A stretch of DNA of 64,000 bases from Mayamaea pseudoterrestris (GCA_027923505.1 BROI01000006.1:1054001-1118000); one strand, 5' to 3'. Positions 40,901-50,807 are shown, counted from the first letter of the stretch. The notes: a model not told the origin generated them from the sequence alone. Made by a program: numbers and translations.

Positions 40901-42859
40901 TGTCAAAATGTCATCATTCGCTGCCTTGACGAGTACAGCAAGTTTGCTGGACAGCCTGACCTATTCCAACGCAGCGCGCCAGAAACAAGCGACAATATAT
41001 GGAAACAAGACCTGACGAGTCTACATCAATGTCTTTGTCTCTCATCCCGGTATGTTGCTATTGAAAACGAATTTATCGGAAATGTACAGTCAACGTCGCA
41101 TGATAAGCATGCCGTTTGCGAAAAGCTCGCCCATCTCTTTCGCCACCATCTCGAATGCGTGCACGCTGAAGCTATGACATCGATGGGACGCATGCTTGCA
41201 AGAGAGACATGGATGCTGTCTGAATTTGCGTCCGATAAACGGAATGAATCGATGCCTGGAAATCCACAGAAAACGGTTGAATCGCTTCTTCGAGACGCTT
41301 TAGAGAAAGAATGTATGAGTGACACATCTTGGCAAAACACCAGTTTCAATGTTCCGTGCGAATTTATTTTGAATTACCCGATTATCGGCAACCCATTTAG
41401 CAAGGCATTTGAAGATGTCATCGCAGCTTGTTCATCTAAGATTGAAACGAAATGTCGCAATTGCCGAGCACTGTCGCCGTCACCTGTGTATCTAGAATTA
41501 GTGCGAGTTTTTGCCACGGATTCCACATTATTTTTTGTTGCTCCGACAAGCACCATTTTTGAACTCACTAAATGGTGCAGCCGGTTGTTGACAACTATAC
41601 AGATGCTGCCTCTACTCGCAGCCGACGTTTCGGTGGTGGCTGAGAACATACTTGATCTCTTCTTCACGACGGTCTTTCGCTTTTGTTGTGGGTCTGCAAA
41701 GAATGAAAAGTTATTGCTTGCCATTGTACCGCCAAGCGACATCCATATCCCCCCAGCTGATGCACTTCCGCATATCGCGGCGCCTGTCGAGTCGCCACTG
41801 TTTAGTCCTTTTCGCAAGACAGCCATGAGTTATGCAAACAGTCCGCCGAGGCGTCATACAGTGAATGTCTCGGCTCAAGTCGAAGCTGAAATGACGACAC
41901 CTCTGAGGCATGAATTAGCTGACGTTGTTAAGCTCCAGCATTTTATCACGCGCGCACATGACCGCCTGCAGGGTTTCGTGAATCTTGATAAGGTTGGCTC
42001 GTGGCTCTCGTATCCGCCTCAATGCAGTCAGTCGATTGAAGAGCACGCTTGCAATTTGGCTCAGATTCTCTTACGACGCGTATCTGCGCTTTGGAGTTGT
42101 TTCATCGCTGCTGCGCTTGCCGATGCTTTTCGATGCGCTGCGCATGACCGCATTCTTTCTTCTTCTTGTGAACTTGCGACTAACAGCTGTCTGCTGCCCC
42201 TGGTGACATATGTTACTGATGCGTTGCAAGTGATGCCCACTCTTGTTTCTCTCGGCACCAGATTCTCGTGCTTGTGCGCAATCGGAGGTAATCGCGTCGT
42301 AACGCAAATACTCGAAGTCGGCACTACTTGGGAAGGTTCTAGCTTTAAAGAAAGCGCCAATGAGTATGTTGAGGAGCTTAGTGAACGGTGTGCACTGCTG
42401 TGGGGCTACTTGTCGATATCCGGGAAGTTGCCTCTCCCATTGCTGAACCCTATGTGGGAGCAGCTGCTGTCAGCAGCATACTCCTCGCTTCTTGAAGGCT
42501 TTGCGCGAATCCCATTTTGTTCTACCGAAGGACGCGCTCTTATGACGCTTGACCTGGCGTCACTGTCTGCAGGAACTGCAACGGAGTCGGTGGCAGCGAC
42601 GCTTGAAAAAAGTTCGCTGGAAACACAGCTACCTCCCTTGGTTGACGCTAATCGATTTATGGAACATATTGGAATGTACATTAAAGTGTATTACTTTCCT
42701 GTGGAAGAAGCCATGGATTGGATTAAAAAGAATTGCACAAAATACCCATTGAACCACATGCTTGCACTGATTGTGGCAACGGCGGGGCCGGGAGTCGATA
42801 CGAGGGTCCTGGTCAATCGTGTTCGAGAGTTTGGCTTGGGCAGTGAGGCGGAGCAATAA
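37946..42859 (+). CDS. VPS50: VPS50/syndetin-like subunit of an endosomal tethering complex (EARP)
   Basis: Up to 1637 aa in one exon. The C-terminal ~120 residues carry the VPS50 signature: EGRALMTLDLASLSAG, then FMEHIGMYIKVYYFPVEEAM and WIKKNCTKYPLNHMLALIV. Residues ~590-900 fit the Vps54_N-type coiled-coil and helical region (FDIPLYFF, LPWHFLHEHMGEQG, VHDLEQNLQLSLMYSERSRR). VPS50 with VPS51-53 tethers recycling endosomal vesicles. The first ~580 residues are an unusual disordered, Ser/Asp-rich extension; animal VPS50 is about 960 aa. The start is uncertain: ATG 37946 lies 60 bp from the divergent gene's ATG, and later Mets (for example in MTYRSGYR) are possible. Confidence 0.78.
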   Translation: MMVWRKSKTTMRRSNMNDGCLDGCCIVREAQCTIAKMQARPARNPALPMTYRSGYRLHPTMNGTRSGKVLADGPSTTPYSIQVAYNHKASMSSPFRSERLQQSPSQRFVALASTTSRRLQQSIQQRRPNNDINPPSPTVLDKEPFDVYSLLRSLYQLNQDEMSCHQVEERAHGHHDPAGIANNPLSSPSSYLPIHQTDWMLDGRDEWKHDYLESLRLQNELQKSSSLLHSLLEQENPSIDDLQVMEILIDNDESDDSSSCDGSSCDENGSMDNEADFGDFQSAFQADLEKEGSVHVSKNLTQAMELQLATTLTGTEEYQVIHQLPRHDIFPESELSTSTNGLLDRVDALLHKSADWNGSPSRPFSSMKQTPNSPDTFRLMEQTELVLQTAKRSKTCFRTSNECSNSPSEEKKQDDAPLDFSISQTSQRQPNTAGLDDDFVHGHATIHAAAPIDIDSIESASVTSNGAINDGSDGVPNTRPMTEIQFLKPTCGKPPLHLTTPTPSITHNILHTTDSSCNYSPTVDPHRQMHISETEESIPLSLQLPMQDMSTAAGRFIRRQQLALQQEESALENDNESGDVAKSLTAIDQFDIPLYFFQPPNSESQARLLGTLPWHFLHEHMGEQGFATWDEYMVEKLSVFDSALEQVHAHILNDIGPHETDVRHANELVHDLEQNLQLSLMYSERSRRAIELAWGDGVSGAGLMVHAALLPWWEERSRAQELDVLLLRVSDILKKEQELLQRIDTFNVHETHAMDEYLAVMSSASEVQSLLCQGTIERLTCMDESRLRLSTIRFRFWNRLLLLTESLVAKFCRTGIFDWDEYARLLQIAINLHASTFTDAHKAHLAEKWSQCIIRALCNESDRALATALLEPSGAQPTQFTDELARLRHEIDRHLGDKTELKSITHNLVSIRFHLELDQNYLPRVICRLLEKLTNIFYVHHLFERFHDDSPNKKTTQMPDILTIRREAKAVYGRLSKSRNTVANSCQNVIIRCLDEYSKFAGQPDLFQRSAPETSDNIWKQDLTSLHQCLCLSSRYVAIENEFIGNVQSTSHDKHAVCEKLAHLFRHHLECVHAEAMTSMGRMLARETWMLSEFASDKRNESMPGNPQKTVESLLRDALEKECMSDTSWQNTSFNVPCEFILNYPIIGNPFSKAFEDVIAACSSKIETKCRNCRALSPSPVYLELVRVFATDSTLFFVAPTSTIFELTKWCSRLLTTIQMLPLLAADVSVVAENILDLFFTTVFRFCCGSAKNEKLLLAIVPPSDIHIPPADALPHIAAPVESPLFSPFRKTAMSYANSPPRRHTVNVSAQVEAEMTTPLRHELADVVKLQHFITRAHDRLQGFVNLDKVGSWLSYPPQCSQSIEEHACNLAQILLRRVSALWSCFIAAALADAFRCAAHDRILSSSCELATNSCLLPLVTYVTDALQVMPTLVSLGTRFSCLCAIGGNRVVTQILEVGTTWEGSSFKESANEYVEELSERCALLWGYLSISGKLPLPLLNPMWEQLLSAAYSSLLEGFARIPFCSTEGRALMTLDLASLSAGTATESVAATLEKSSLETQLPPLVDANRFMEHIGMYIKVYYFPVEEAMDWIKKNCTKYPLNHMLALIVATAGPGVDTRVLVNRVREFGLGSEAEQ

Positions 42860-43021
42860 TTTAAGTGAGTTCTTATGCATAAACGAAGGATACCGTTGCG
42901 GAGCTAGATCCGGAGATAAATACATAGTAGTTGTCACAAACAAATGATTTAGTACGCTACTTATTCATGATTGTTCACTGACAGAGCCAGACCACAGGGA
43001 TCGGCTAATCTTCCGGCCAAC

Positions 43022-43761
43022 TTAACCGAAGAAGATGAATGGCTTGCCGTCGAGCTGCTCATGAACCATGCAGCCGAGGATTCCCATCATGGCGGCGCGA
43101 CCCTGGTTCAACTCCTTGGCGCGGAGCTCCAACTGCTCCTCTGGGCTCTCGTCTCCGAGGAAGCCAACTGGGAAGCTGGAGGCAGAGAAATCGCCTGGGA
43201 AGGAGCCAGCGGCCTGTTTCCATCCGGCAACTTCCAAAGCACCGCAAAAGGCGAGGATTTGAAGAAGTCCGGCGGTGGGGACCTTGAAAACAGCCTCATG
43301 ACCACCTGGAACATCGGCAAAGGCAATGCCCTCGCTGGTGGAGAGCATACCTGGGAGGCGGACACCCGACCAGGTGGTGAGGTATCCAAGGAACGCAAGC
43401 TGCGAAACACGTCCATGCTTGAGCTCGACTCCTCTCAAGCGGTCGAACTTGGCCTGGTCACCATCAGCAACAAGTCCAAGGGGATCGAAAAATCCAAGCG
43501 GGGCCTATAGTTCGGAATGAATGAGCAGCGCGTTAGCACATAGGTTTATTTTCGCCAATGAACAAAATTTATGATCGACCGTAGACCATTGCAATGAGAC
43601 CGTCTGTCAAGATGCAGTCTACAAGAGGCGCCATTTCAATACCTTACCTGGGCTCCGAGTTCGCCCTCAAACGCCTTGACAGACGTGCTGGAGGCCTGCT
43701 GGGAGGCAGGGGCAAAGGCAGCGGCCGAAGCGACGAGGGAGGCGGCAATGATGGTCTTCAT
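43022..43761 (-). CDS. Fucoxanthin-chlorophyll a/c light-harvesting protein, two exons
   Basis: Model: complement(join(43022..43504, 43648..43761)), 198 aa, intron 143 bp (GTAAGG...ATAG). Exon 1 encodes the bipartite plastid presequence MKTIIAASLVASAAAFAPAS with the AAAFAP cleavage motif typical of diatoms. The mature part starts near FEGELGAQAPLGFFDPLGL. Helix 1 has VELKHGRVSQLAFLGYL and helix 3 has ELRAKELNQGRAAMMGILG, the E...R and N...R pigment-ligand and salt-bridge motifs of the LHC superfamily. It binds chlorophyll a/c and fucoxanthin in thylakoids. Length and three-helix plan are normal for an FCP. The plus-strand ORF across it is a shadow. Confidence 0.95.
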
Positions 43762-44129
43762 GTTGGATACTACAAGCTTCTCGATCAAGAATTTGTGTGT
43801 CTTTGTTGTGCATCTTGGCCTGGTGTCACGAGGCGGCCCCCAACCGCCACGGGACCACGTCCGCTCAAGATCCGCTTCAAGAAAATCTGGTGCGCAAGAT
43901 TTGCTTCAATAATCGGGTTACTTCGAATTCGAATGAATTCCTTTCCGTTCCGCCATTGATACTGTGACATTATGACGTTTGGTGTAATTTAGCTATCGAT
44001 AGGAGAACAGTAGCAGTGGCAGTGGCGAGTGGGTGCACGAATTGGTTTTTGCTAGCTATGATATGATCATACAGATACAACTAGAATAAATCAATTTTAC
44101 GGCTTTTTAACGCTCCCGCATGATAACTT

Positions 44130-45476
44130 TTACTTGGATCGCTTGTAAATCTTTTGCAGAAACAAGTCAAAGACTTGTCGAGGAACCAGTGTGACCGTCT
44201 CCAGGTGCGTTTGAATCTGGGCATAACTTTGCTCCTCGTACTCGTGAAAGGTTCTTTCCAACTCCAATTCCTTGTAGAGCTGCTTGACTCGCCCGACACA
44301 AGCATCGTCCCATTTGCCGTAATTGTCTTGGAGGATCTTCTTTTGCGCTGGCGACGCTTTTTGCAAGGCCTGCACCACCAACCAGCTGCATTTGTTATCT
44401 TGAATGTCAGTGCCAACCTTCCCAATGACTTGAGGATCGCCATAGCAGTCCAAGTAGTCGTCCTGCACCTGAAAGTACTCGCCCATGAGCAGGCAAATCT
44501 TGTTGGCCAAGTCGTAGGCCTTTTTATCGCGAATGCCAGCAAGAATCATGCCCATGGCCACGGGCAAGTAAAAGGAATAGTAGGCAGTCTTGTACTTAAC
44601 AATGAGACGGTATCGCTGCAGGGTGAAGCGATCCAAGTCAATCTGCTTGTTGGACTTGTCGCTCGTGGCATCCATGGGTTGACTCGTCAGGTCAAGCAAC
44701 TGTCCAATCTCAGTCTTTTGAACAACATCCAGCATGAGCGCCACCAAATCTCCATAGTAACGTTCGTTTCCAAAATGAAGCTTGATAATTCCAAAAACAA
44801 AGCTTTCCAACAAGAATGAGTCGTTAATGGCAATCATTTTAACCTTTGGTAGCTTGTACCAGCAAGGCTGTCCACGACGCGTCACTGACTCGTCCATGAC
44901 ATCATCCGCTACAAGGAAAAAAGCTTGCAGAAACTCAATCGCCCATCCCAAAACTGCAGCCTTCGCATGTACTAGTGGCGAAAGTGGTTTCTTGAGAATG
45001 GCCGAGAGAACCGTTGGTACCATGGTTCCTCGATTCAACTTTCCACCCGGAACATTGTAATCCATCATGTTTGCGCACCATTCAGTAGTTTCTGTTGGCA
45101 TTTCATCGACGCTTGATAGTTGTTGTAGCATTTGTTGCTTGAGTAACGGATAGACGGCGAGAAACTTGTCCTTGTCGGTTGCGGCAGCTTGAATGGCTTG
45201 GAGCGGATAGGGAATGCTGCTTCCGCTGCTTGCCGACGGCGACTTGAATGCATTTAGAAGCAAGTCTCCATTATGACTCGTCGATACGGCAGCAAAGATG
45301 ATGGAGAAGAGAATGGTCAAGACAGAGACTTGCTCGACCAGACTATAGCTGAAAAATGCGGCTGCCATGTCATTGAGTCGGTGCGTCACTTGAAAGGCAG
45401 CAGCCGAAAGAAGAATCACTGGAATTCCAATCGATTGAATCGCGACGGGAACAGCAACTGCAGTTTGGGATGCCAT
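44130..45476 (-). CDS. FPPS: Farnesyl diphosphate synthase with hydrophobic N-terminal extension
   Basis: 448 aa, one exon. Both aspartate-rich motifs are present: FARM in FFLVADDVMDESVTRRG, with two aromatic residues before DDxxD as in FPP synthases, and SARM in FQVQDDYLDCYGDP. Also seen are GGKLNRG, FLQAFFLVADD and KYKTAYYSFYLPVAMG. It condenses IPP with DMAPP and GPP to farnesyl diphosphate for sterols and prenylation. The first ~85 residues are extra compared with the ~350-aa enzymes and contain hydrophobic segments (IGIPVILLSAAAFQV; VSVLTILFSIIFAAV), suggesting membrane anchoring, probably at the ER. The C terminus ends basic (KIYKRSK). Confidence 0.93.
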   Translation of the reverse strand: MASQTAVAVPVAIQSIGIPVILLSAAAFQVTHRLNDMAAAFFSYSLVEQVSVLTILFSIIFAAVSTSHNGDLLLNAFKSPSASSGSSIPYPLQAIQAAATDKDKFLAVYPLLKQQMLQQLSSVDEMPTETTEWCANMMDYNVPGGKLNRGTMVPTVLSAILKKPLSPLVHAKAAVLGWAIEFLQAFFLVADDVMDESVTRRGQPCWYKLPKVKMIAINDSFLLESFVFGIIKLHFGNERYYGDLVALMLDVVQKTEIGQLLDLTSQPMDATSDKSNKQIDLDRFTLQRYRLIVKYKTAYYSFYLPVAMGMILAGIRDKKAYDLANKICLLMGEYFQVQDDYLDCYGDPQVIGKVGTDIQDNKCSWLVVQALQKASPAQKKILQDNYGKWDDACVGRVKQLYKELELERTFHEYEEQSYAQIQTHLETVTLVPRQVFDLFLQKIYKRSK

Positions 45477-46208
45477 GGCTACTGTATGAAGGAGTCAAAG
45501 CGACGAGCAGAAGAGAGAACAAAGGTGCAAACGAATGAGCGAGAGGCACGGCGTGAGCAATGCTTTGGTCCAATGGTCCAAGCAAAAATCGGACGGCGCG
45601 CGTTAAATCGGATGGCGCGCGCAAATTGGTCTGCCAATGCGCGCTCTGATTGGCTAATCGACATCATCACTGAGGTACGGACAAATCAAAGTTATTGGCA
45701 CTATAGGACGAAGTGTAGTACCAAAAACTTTGAAAATCAAAGTTATTGGTCACTGTAGAAATTAGTGTACAAGTCGGACCGGTTCCCCATACACCATCAG
45801 TTTCGTCGACATCGACCATGGCGCCAACCGGTGCTGCCAATGTAAACTACCCAGCAGCTACTTCTTCATATTACTGTTAGAAAAAGATATATACCGGTAT
45901 GTCTTGCACCGGATGAGGTTGGCAAACGAATGCAATCCAGTGGAGAGGTTTTCCGTTGTTGAGTAACGCACGGACATCGTCAAGCGACGGTTTCTTCGAG
46001 GACGGAGGAACATCGAACATTGCACCGACGCACCAAAACTATTCATACCGACCCGACAGCAGCTTGCAAGCAGCGTATCTTGTTCGTCGTCATAGAGCCG
46101 TGGAGCTTATCAGTCGTTTGGTGAGCTGCGAGGAACTTACTGTTATCGGGAATCGGACTTGTTTCTGCCGATTGTCCATTCGCTTCAGCAATCAGTCGAC
46201 ACATCATT
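45477..46208. promoter_or_regulatory. Head-to-head promoter region of FPP synthase and a kinase-like gene
   Basis: 732 bp. Near 45590-45625 a 13-bp GC-rich motif is directly repeated (cggacggcgcgcg / cggatggcgcgcg), followed by CCAAT and ATTGG boxes at 45625-45657. At 45683-45758 lies a diverged copy of the palindrome-rich promoter element described at 50637. No ORF was judged real. Confidence 0.5.
45683..45758 (+). repeat. Dispersed palindrome-rich promoter element, diverged partial copy
   Basis: Contains two caaagttattgg motifs and a 29-bp stretch (45730-45758) that is identical to 50712-50740. Each motif includes ATTGG (CCAAT box in reverse). Located ~210 bp upstream of the FPP synthase ATG. 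Confidence 0.75.
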
Positions 46209-48272
46209 ATGACAGATTTCAATCACTACTCCACGCAGCAATACCCAGATCAATTGCCTCGGCAGCGAAGGAGAATATCCCAACTACAGCCGGATAAGGA
46301 TATTGTGTCTGCTGAACAGAATGGAACAGCCAGTGCCAATGGCTCCGGCAATATTCGTCGAGTCAAGCGTCGTCAAAGCGATCCACTCGTCGCCAAAATA
46401 AAACACGCATTTGCAGTGATTCGCTGTCGACAACACTACGTTTGGATATTTATCTATCTTGTCATCGTCTTGAAACTTTTATCAAACCTATATTGGGGAC
46501 GCTCATCACCAAGATCCTCGCGCATCACGCGACTAGCGACACCGAGCCCCGACGGCTCCTCGTCTACTGCAACAATTCACAGATCCATTGCTTCCATCAA
46601 GGCTCCCACCAAGGATTCATTCTCCCAATCACGTGCAAGTGCTGCTGCATCTTCCATACGACTCCCAAAGGGGCATTTGTACAGCGACCCCATTCCCGAT
46701 TTTGCACATTTGGATTTTTACAGTCTCAAGTACTTGCCGGAATCAAGCTTCTTTCGCTACATTCACCAGCAAGAATCTGCCTGGCACGAGGAGGAAAGGC
46801 ATCATCAGCTTGCTGCCATTGACGACCCAAATTTGGACGAGGAGCATGAAGCTTTCGTCGACTTGGACTATCCGCAACCAGATTGCCACCGACTAAAGTG
46901 GGCCGACGATTCCCACCCAACATGTCAGCACTTCCACGAATTCGTTGTCTTGGACCGCGATCCCGATCGAGACCGTTTGCAATCCTATTCACGTCGATAT
47001 TTAGCGCATGGATACTTTCGCGATGCGTGGCTATTGGAGCCGACGGAACATTCGCATACTCACACTAGCACCATGGTGCTCAAAACTCTTCGGATCGAAC
47101 GAGACTTTAACGTTGCAATTGTCGCCAATATTAACAAGGAGGCTCTCATTATGGAGCGCATGTCAGCCTCACCCCGCATAATGAACATTTACGGACACTG
47201 CTTTACGAGTATGTTGGTGGAGCATGGCTATGAGATTTCACAGCGCATGGTGCAAGGCGTCGAATATAAGGACCGCGGACGAGTCACGCAGGAGGAGCTT
47301 GATCTGGAGGAGAAGGACGGTGTCAAGCCTCGAAACAACTTTACGGTGGAAGAGAAGTTGGAGATTGCTCTCGCCATGGCGGAAGGAGTTGCCGAGTTGC
47401 ATGGTACGTTTTTGTGAATGAATTGACTATGCGATCTTGCTTGCGCGAATGCTCCACTAATCGATGCTTATTCCTTTTCTTGTTTGGCAGGCCATCCAGA
47501 AGGAGTTATTCTTAACGACGATGTACATCCTGACCAATGGCTGATCACACCCGATGGTTTAGTCAAGTTTAATGACTTTAGTACGTACTCTTCTGTGTGT
47601 GAACTTTCGACAAATACGAATTAAATTTTTACGAATCATCTTCGCCTTTCAGACAATGCACACATTATGACTTGGAATACCAAAAACAGTACATACTGCA
47701 AATACTCTATATGGATTGGTGGCGATTACAGGAGCCCAGAGGAAATGGATGGGGACCCAATCGATGACAAGTCGGACGTTTGGCCGATAGGCGCCAACCT
47801 TTTTGTCCTCTTGTCAGGCCTCTATCCATACTACTCGATACGAGAGACTAAATTGATTGAAAGAACCATTGCAAATGGAACGCGGCCATTTCTTGATCCC
47901 CGGTACAGGGAGCGCAGCGCGATCGAAGGTGGCATGTTTGATATCATGCAGCAGTGCTTTGAGGTCGACCCAGAGAAGCGAGTCGACATATTCTCAGTGG
48001 TACACCATCTCCGCCAATTGAAAACCTTGATTGCAACGAAGCAGTCTCACAAGATTCACAAGAAATACAAGGCGCACCAAGTGAATCCTGTTATGCGTGA
48101 CCTCGTCAAGCGTATCATTTTCGCCGAGAAGATGAAGCTGCGGCAAAAGGAGGCATACTTGCAATCACACGGCAATCTCGAAGGATTTGAAGTTGTATCC
48201 TATGGCGAGTACGGCGGTGATAATGACGATGGGTCGGAGGGTGACGATGCGGGTGGGGACGACGGTGAATAA
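46209..48272 (+). CDS. Type II membrane protein with divergent protein-kinase-like domain, three exons
   Basis: Model: join(46209..47403, 47491..47580, 47653..48272), 634 aa, introns 87 and 72 bp (GTACGT donors). One membrane span lies at ~77-96 (HYVWIFIYLVIVLKLLSNLYW) after a basic cytosolic head, so the kinase-like domain should face the lumen. Kinase landmarks: VLKTLRIERDF (candidate ATP-binding Lys), AEGVAELHGHPEG, VILNDDVHPDQWLI in place of HRDxxxxN, FNDFNN in place of DFG, GDYRSPEEMDGD (APE-like) and DKSDVWPIGANLFVLLSG (subdomain IX). The altered catalytic and metal-binding motifs imply a pseudokinase or an atypical luminal kinase, of the POMK kind in topology. Acidic, Gly/Asp-rich tail. 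Confidence 0.75.
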
Positions 48273-48559
48273 GGTGGCTACATGACAGTTTTTTGGATTA
48301 TGCGGCAGTGCCTACCATCGTTGATGTTTTTGAATCGGCAAGTCATTCATTGCGCTGTACCAAGGCGACGATCAAGGCCACGTGATGGTTCCGCCTGTAT
48401 TGAGTTGTTTGTTTGTCACTCTTGCTGCGCATGCACCAGACTCACTTACTACACGAAGCTTGTTGGTAAACATAATTTAAACCTGACTATATACAATGAA
48501 AGTTGTTTGCTTGACTGTGAATTATAGATGTTAGCCGCTCTTGTATAAAATTACGTGTT

Positions 48560-50476
48560 TCAATCCTCTTCATCGGCACACAACTCGGCAAGCTGCAGGC
48601 GAAGCATTGAGTCGACATGTTTGTCCACCTTGACACTGCTGGACGGAGTAACGTTCGCCAACAGGGAAACTGCGCTCACGAAGTAATTTAGACACTCCGA
48701 AAGAACGTTGCTAAAAGTGACGCATTCTTTCGAGTCCTCAAGCGACTTGTCCATCTCAGCAAAGCGAATGCTCTGCACTTCCACCCATCGCAGCACAATG
48801 TGAAAAAAGCAGATCAAAGCATCCCGGACAGGGTTCCATACGAGTAGAGAGTAGTCAAGAACGTAATCCTTGTCGTGTTGTTGAATGACAATCCTGTGAA
48901 GAAGTGATACCGCGATCGCAATTGCCGATACGCCACGATTCCATTCCTTGCTGGTTGAGTGCGTCGTGGCCATTTGCGTCCGTAACAGGTTCATATTGTC
49001 ATGTGACTGTGACAGTGCGTAAAAGAATGCAACGCATACTCCACAAAAGTTTATTAATTCGTCTTCCGTCATGACGAGCTGGAGCGACCCGTCCTCGTCA
49101 TCGCCGGCTCGCTTCCACCGCCGCAGTATGACTGCTTCCAACACATCCAACACGGCAGCCAAGATGGTCCGAGTCCAAGGTTCCACCGTCTCATACTCGT
49201 CGTTCGTTTGCTGATTTCCGTCATTTAACTGTTGCACCTGCCCCCAACCGTTCTTGGCGGCAGTGGCGAATATTGGCAGCGCCACAAGGAGGTAATCCAT
49301 GGGCTGCTCCTTGGATTGATCGGCATTGGCGGCATCCGCAGTACTTTTATTGCGGCGTCCTCGACCAATGTCATCCTTGCTAATGTTGTGATGTTCATGA
49401 ATGGGATGCATGCTCGAGTAGCGTTGCCGCAACAAGTCAGGGCCATGCGATGTGCTCGACGACGTGTTGAGACGCAACCACGTCGTAGCAGCATTGCAAA
49501 ACGCTCCCACCAACTCTGGACTGGGTAGCATTGACGAAATTGCCAATGATTGTTCACTATTTGAATCGATATTGTTGAGTATGAGATCAAGAGTCCGCAA
49601 CGACATGCAGCCCAACTGGTTGTTGGTACATGCCAATTCCAAGAGTGCTGGGACGAGTCGTTTGTAGATGGTATGCTTTAAAGACTCGTACGCCGAATCG
49701 TCCTGCTGCAGCAAAGATCGTTGCGCTCGCAGAAACAAGTCTTGATTGTTGCCAGTGTTGTTGGCTTGCTCGTCTTGAAACGAGATTCGACTTGCGTCCA
49801 CCGTAATGGTGTCGGCCGGTAGGTGATGCAAGGCATAGTAGAGCGCCGCCAAAATGTCCATATCCTGGTGCAGCAAGAAGCGATCAGCAAGACTGGAACA
49901 AACCTGATGCGACGACGCATTTATCGGTAGTGCCAATAGCCACGGAACGATACTTGCGGCCGAGGTGGAAGCCAGCGTTTGAGCCAAAATGTGCGTCAAT
50001 GAATAGTTTGTATCGCTGCTGCTGTTGACGACTACAGCACTGGAAGTGTTCCAGGCGGTAATCGGCAAAGCTGCAGTGGATGGAGTAATAATTTGGGAGG
50101 AATGAGGAGCACTGTCCGCTGGGCTTGCGACGGCTAGTGGAGGTATTGGAAAGTGTGCCGCCGCGTCATGTTCGTTCGGTCGTTCCTGTTGTAGTCTTTG
50201 CTGCAGCGACTGCGCCTGACTCCTCGCCACATTGGCTTCCTGCTGCGTTCGTCTCAACTGTTCCTGTAACAGTCTTACTTGCTGAGCAGTTTCCTGCTGA
50301 ATGGTTTCAATCTGATGCTTGGTTTCTGTCTCAATGGCCGTGACGGTGAACGACAGTTCAAATACTTGCTCCTCCTTTTCTTCTAGTTGCTCCTGCAGTG
50401 ACTTTATTAAATCATCGGATGAAGCTGCTGCTGCTGCTGCATTGCCATGATGCTGATTGTCGGATGGAGCCGCCAT
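48560..50476 (-). CDS. Unknown protein with N-terminal coiled coil and helical body
   Basis: 638 aa from ATG 50476 (MAAPSDNQHHG); an upstream open stretch to 50596 begins only with TTG. A coiled coil of ~85 residues follows an Ala run (DDLIKSLQEQLEEKEEQVFE to LQQRLQQERP). The rest is Leu-rich and looks like an all-helical solenoid (TRTILAAVLDVLEAVILRRW; CLNYFVSAVSLLANV). Coiled coil plus helical repeats is the layout of ATR-interacting proteins, but no diagnostic motif was recognised, so function is left open. Head to head with RPL19 across the palindromic promoter element. Confidence 0.6.
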   Translation of the reverse strand: MAAPSDNQHHGNAAAAAASSDDLIKSLQEQLEEKEEQVFELSFTVTAIETETKHQIETIQQETAQQVRLLQEQLRRTQQEANVARSQAQSLQQRLQQERPNEHDAAAHFPIPPLAVASPADSAPHSSQIITPSTAALPITAWNTSSAVVVNSSSDTNYSLTHILAQTLASTSAASIVPWLLALPINASSHQVCSSLADRFLLHQDMDILAALYYALHHLPADTITVDASRISFQDEQANNTGNNQDLFLRAQRSLLQQDDSAYESLKHTIYKRLVPALLELACTNNQLGCMSLRTLDLILNNIDSNSEQSLAISSMLPSPELVGAFCNAATTWLRLNTSSSTSHGPDLLRQRYSSMHPIHEHHNISKDDIGRGRRNKSTADAANADQSKEQPMDYLLVALPIFATAAKNGWGQVQQLNDGNQQTNDEYETVEPWTRTILAAVLDVLEAVILRRWKRAGDDEDGSLQLVMTEDELINFCGVCVAFFYALSQSHDNMNLLRTQMATTHSTSKEWNRGVSAIAIAVSLLHRIVIQQHDKDYVLDYSLLVWNPVRDALICFFHIVLRWVEVQSIRFAEMDKSLEDSKECVTFSNVLSECLNYFVSAVSLLANVTPSSSVKVDKHVDSMLRLQLAELCADEED

Positions 50477-50636
50477 GGCGTCTACAGTAGCAGGTGAATC
50501 TTTGACGCGAAAGTCTCGTCGACCGTCGCATTTGGACTGTCTGCGAATGTTCGCTGTGGCCGTCGTAGCGGTCGTGCACAATATCACTATCGGCAAAACA
50601 GTAGTCCAATAACTTTGATTTTCAGTTACTATTGGT

Positions 50637-50807
50637 TAAAGAGTACTGCCAATAACTTTGAAATATTTCACAATTATTGGCACTGTGCTTCGAACAGTAC
50701 GGCCACGACCGTTGAAAATCAAAGTTATTGGTCACTGTAGGTAAAAGAGTAGTCCAAAAACTGTGAAAAAAGGCCCAAGCAGATTCATTTATGTGATTGG
50801 ATGAATC
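50637..50807 (+). repeat. Dispersed ~171-bp palindrome-rich promoter element, copy 1
   Basis: Closely similar, in opposite orientation, to 63236-63407. It starts with taaagagta, contains ccaataactttgaaatattt followed by an inverted attattggcac (hairpin), then gtgcttcgaacagta, tgaaaatcaaagttattggt, and ends with agattcattNatgtgattgg plus atgaatc, itself palindromic. A further ccaataactttgattttca motif lies just outside at 50605-50623. It fills most of the 479 bp between two divergent ATGs. Confidence 0.85.

Noticed and set aside
42971-43510. 179-codon plus-strand ORF
   Set aside because: Exact antisense shadow of the antenna protein exon, which has clear family motifs on the minus strand.
50477-50596. 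Upstream extension of the 638-aa coiled-coil protein
   Set aside because: It opens with TTG rather than ATG; the first in-frame ATG used is 50476.
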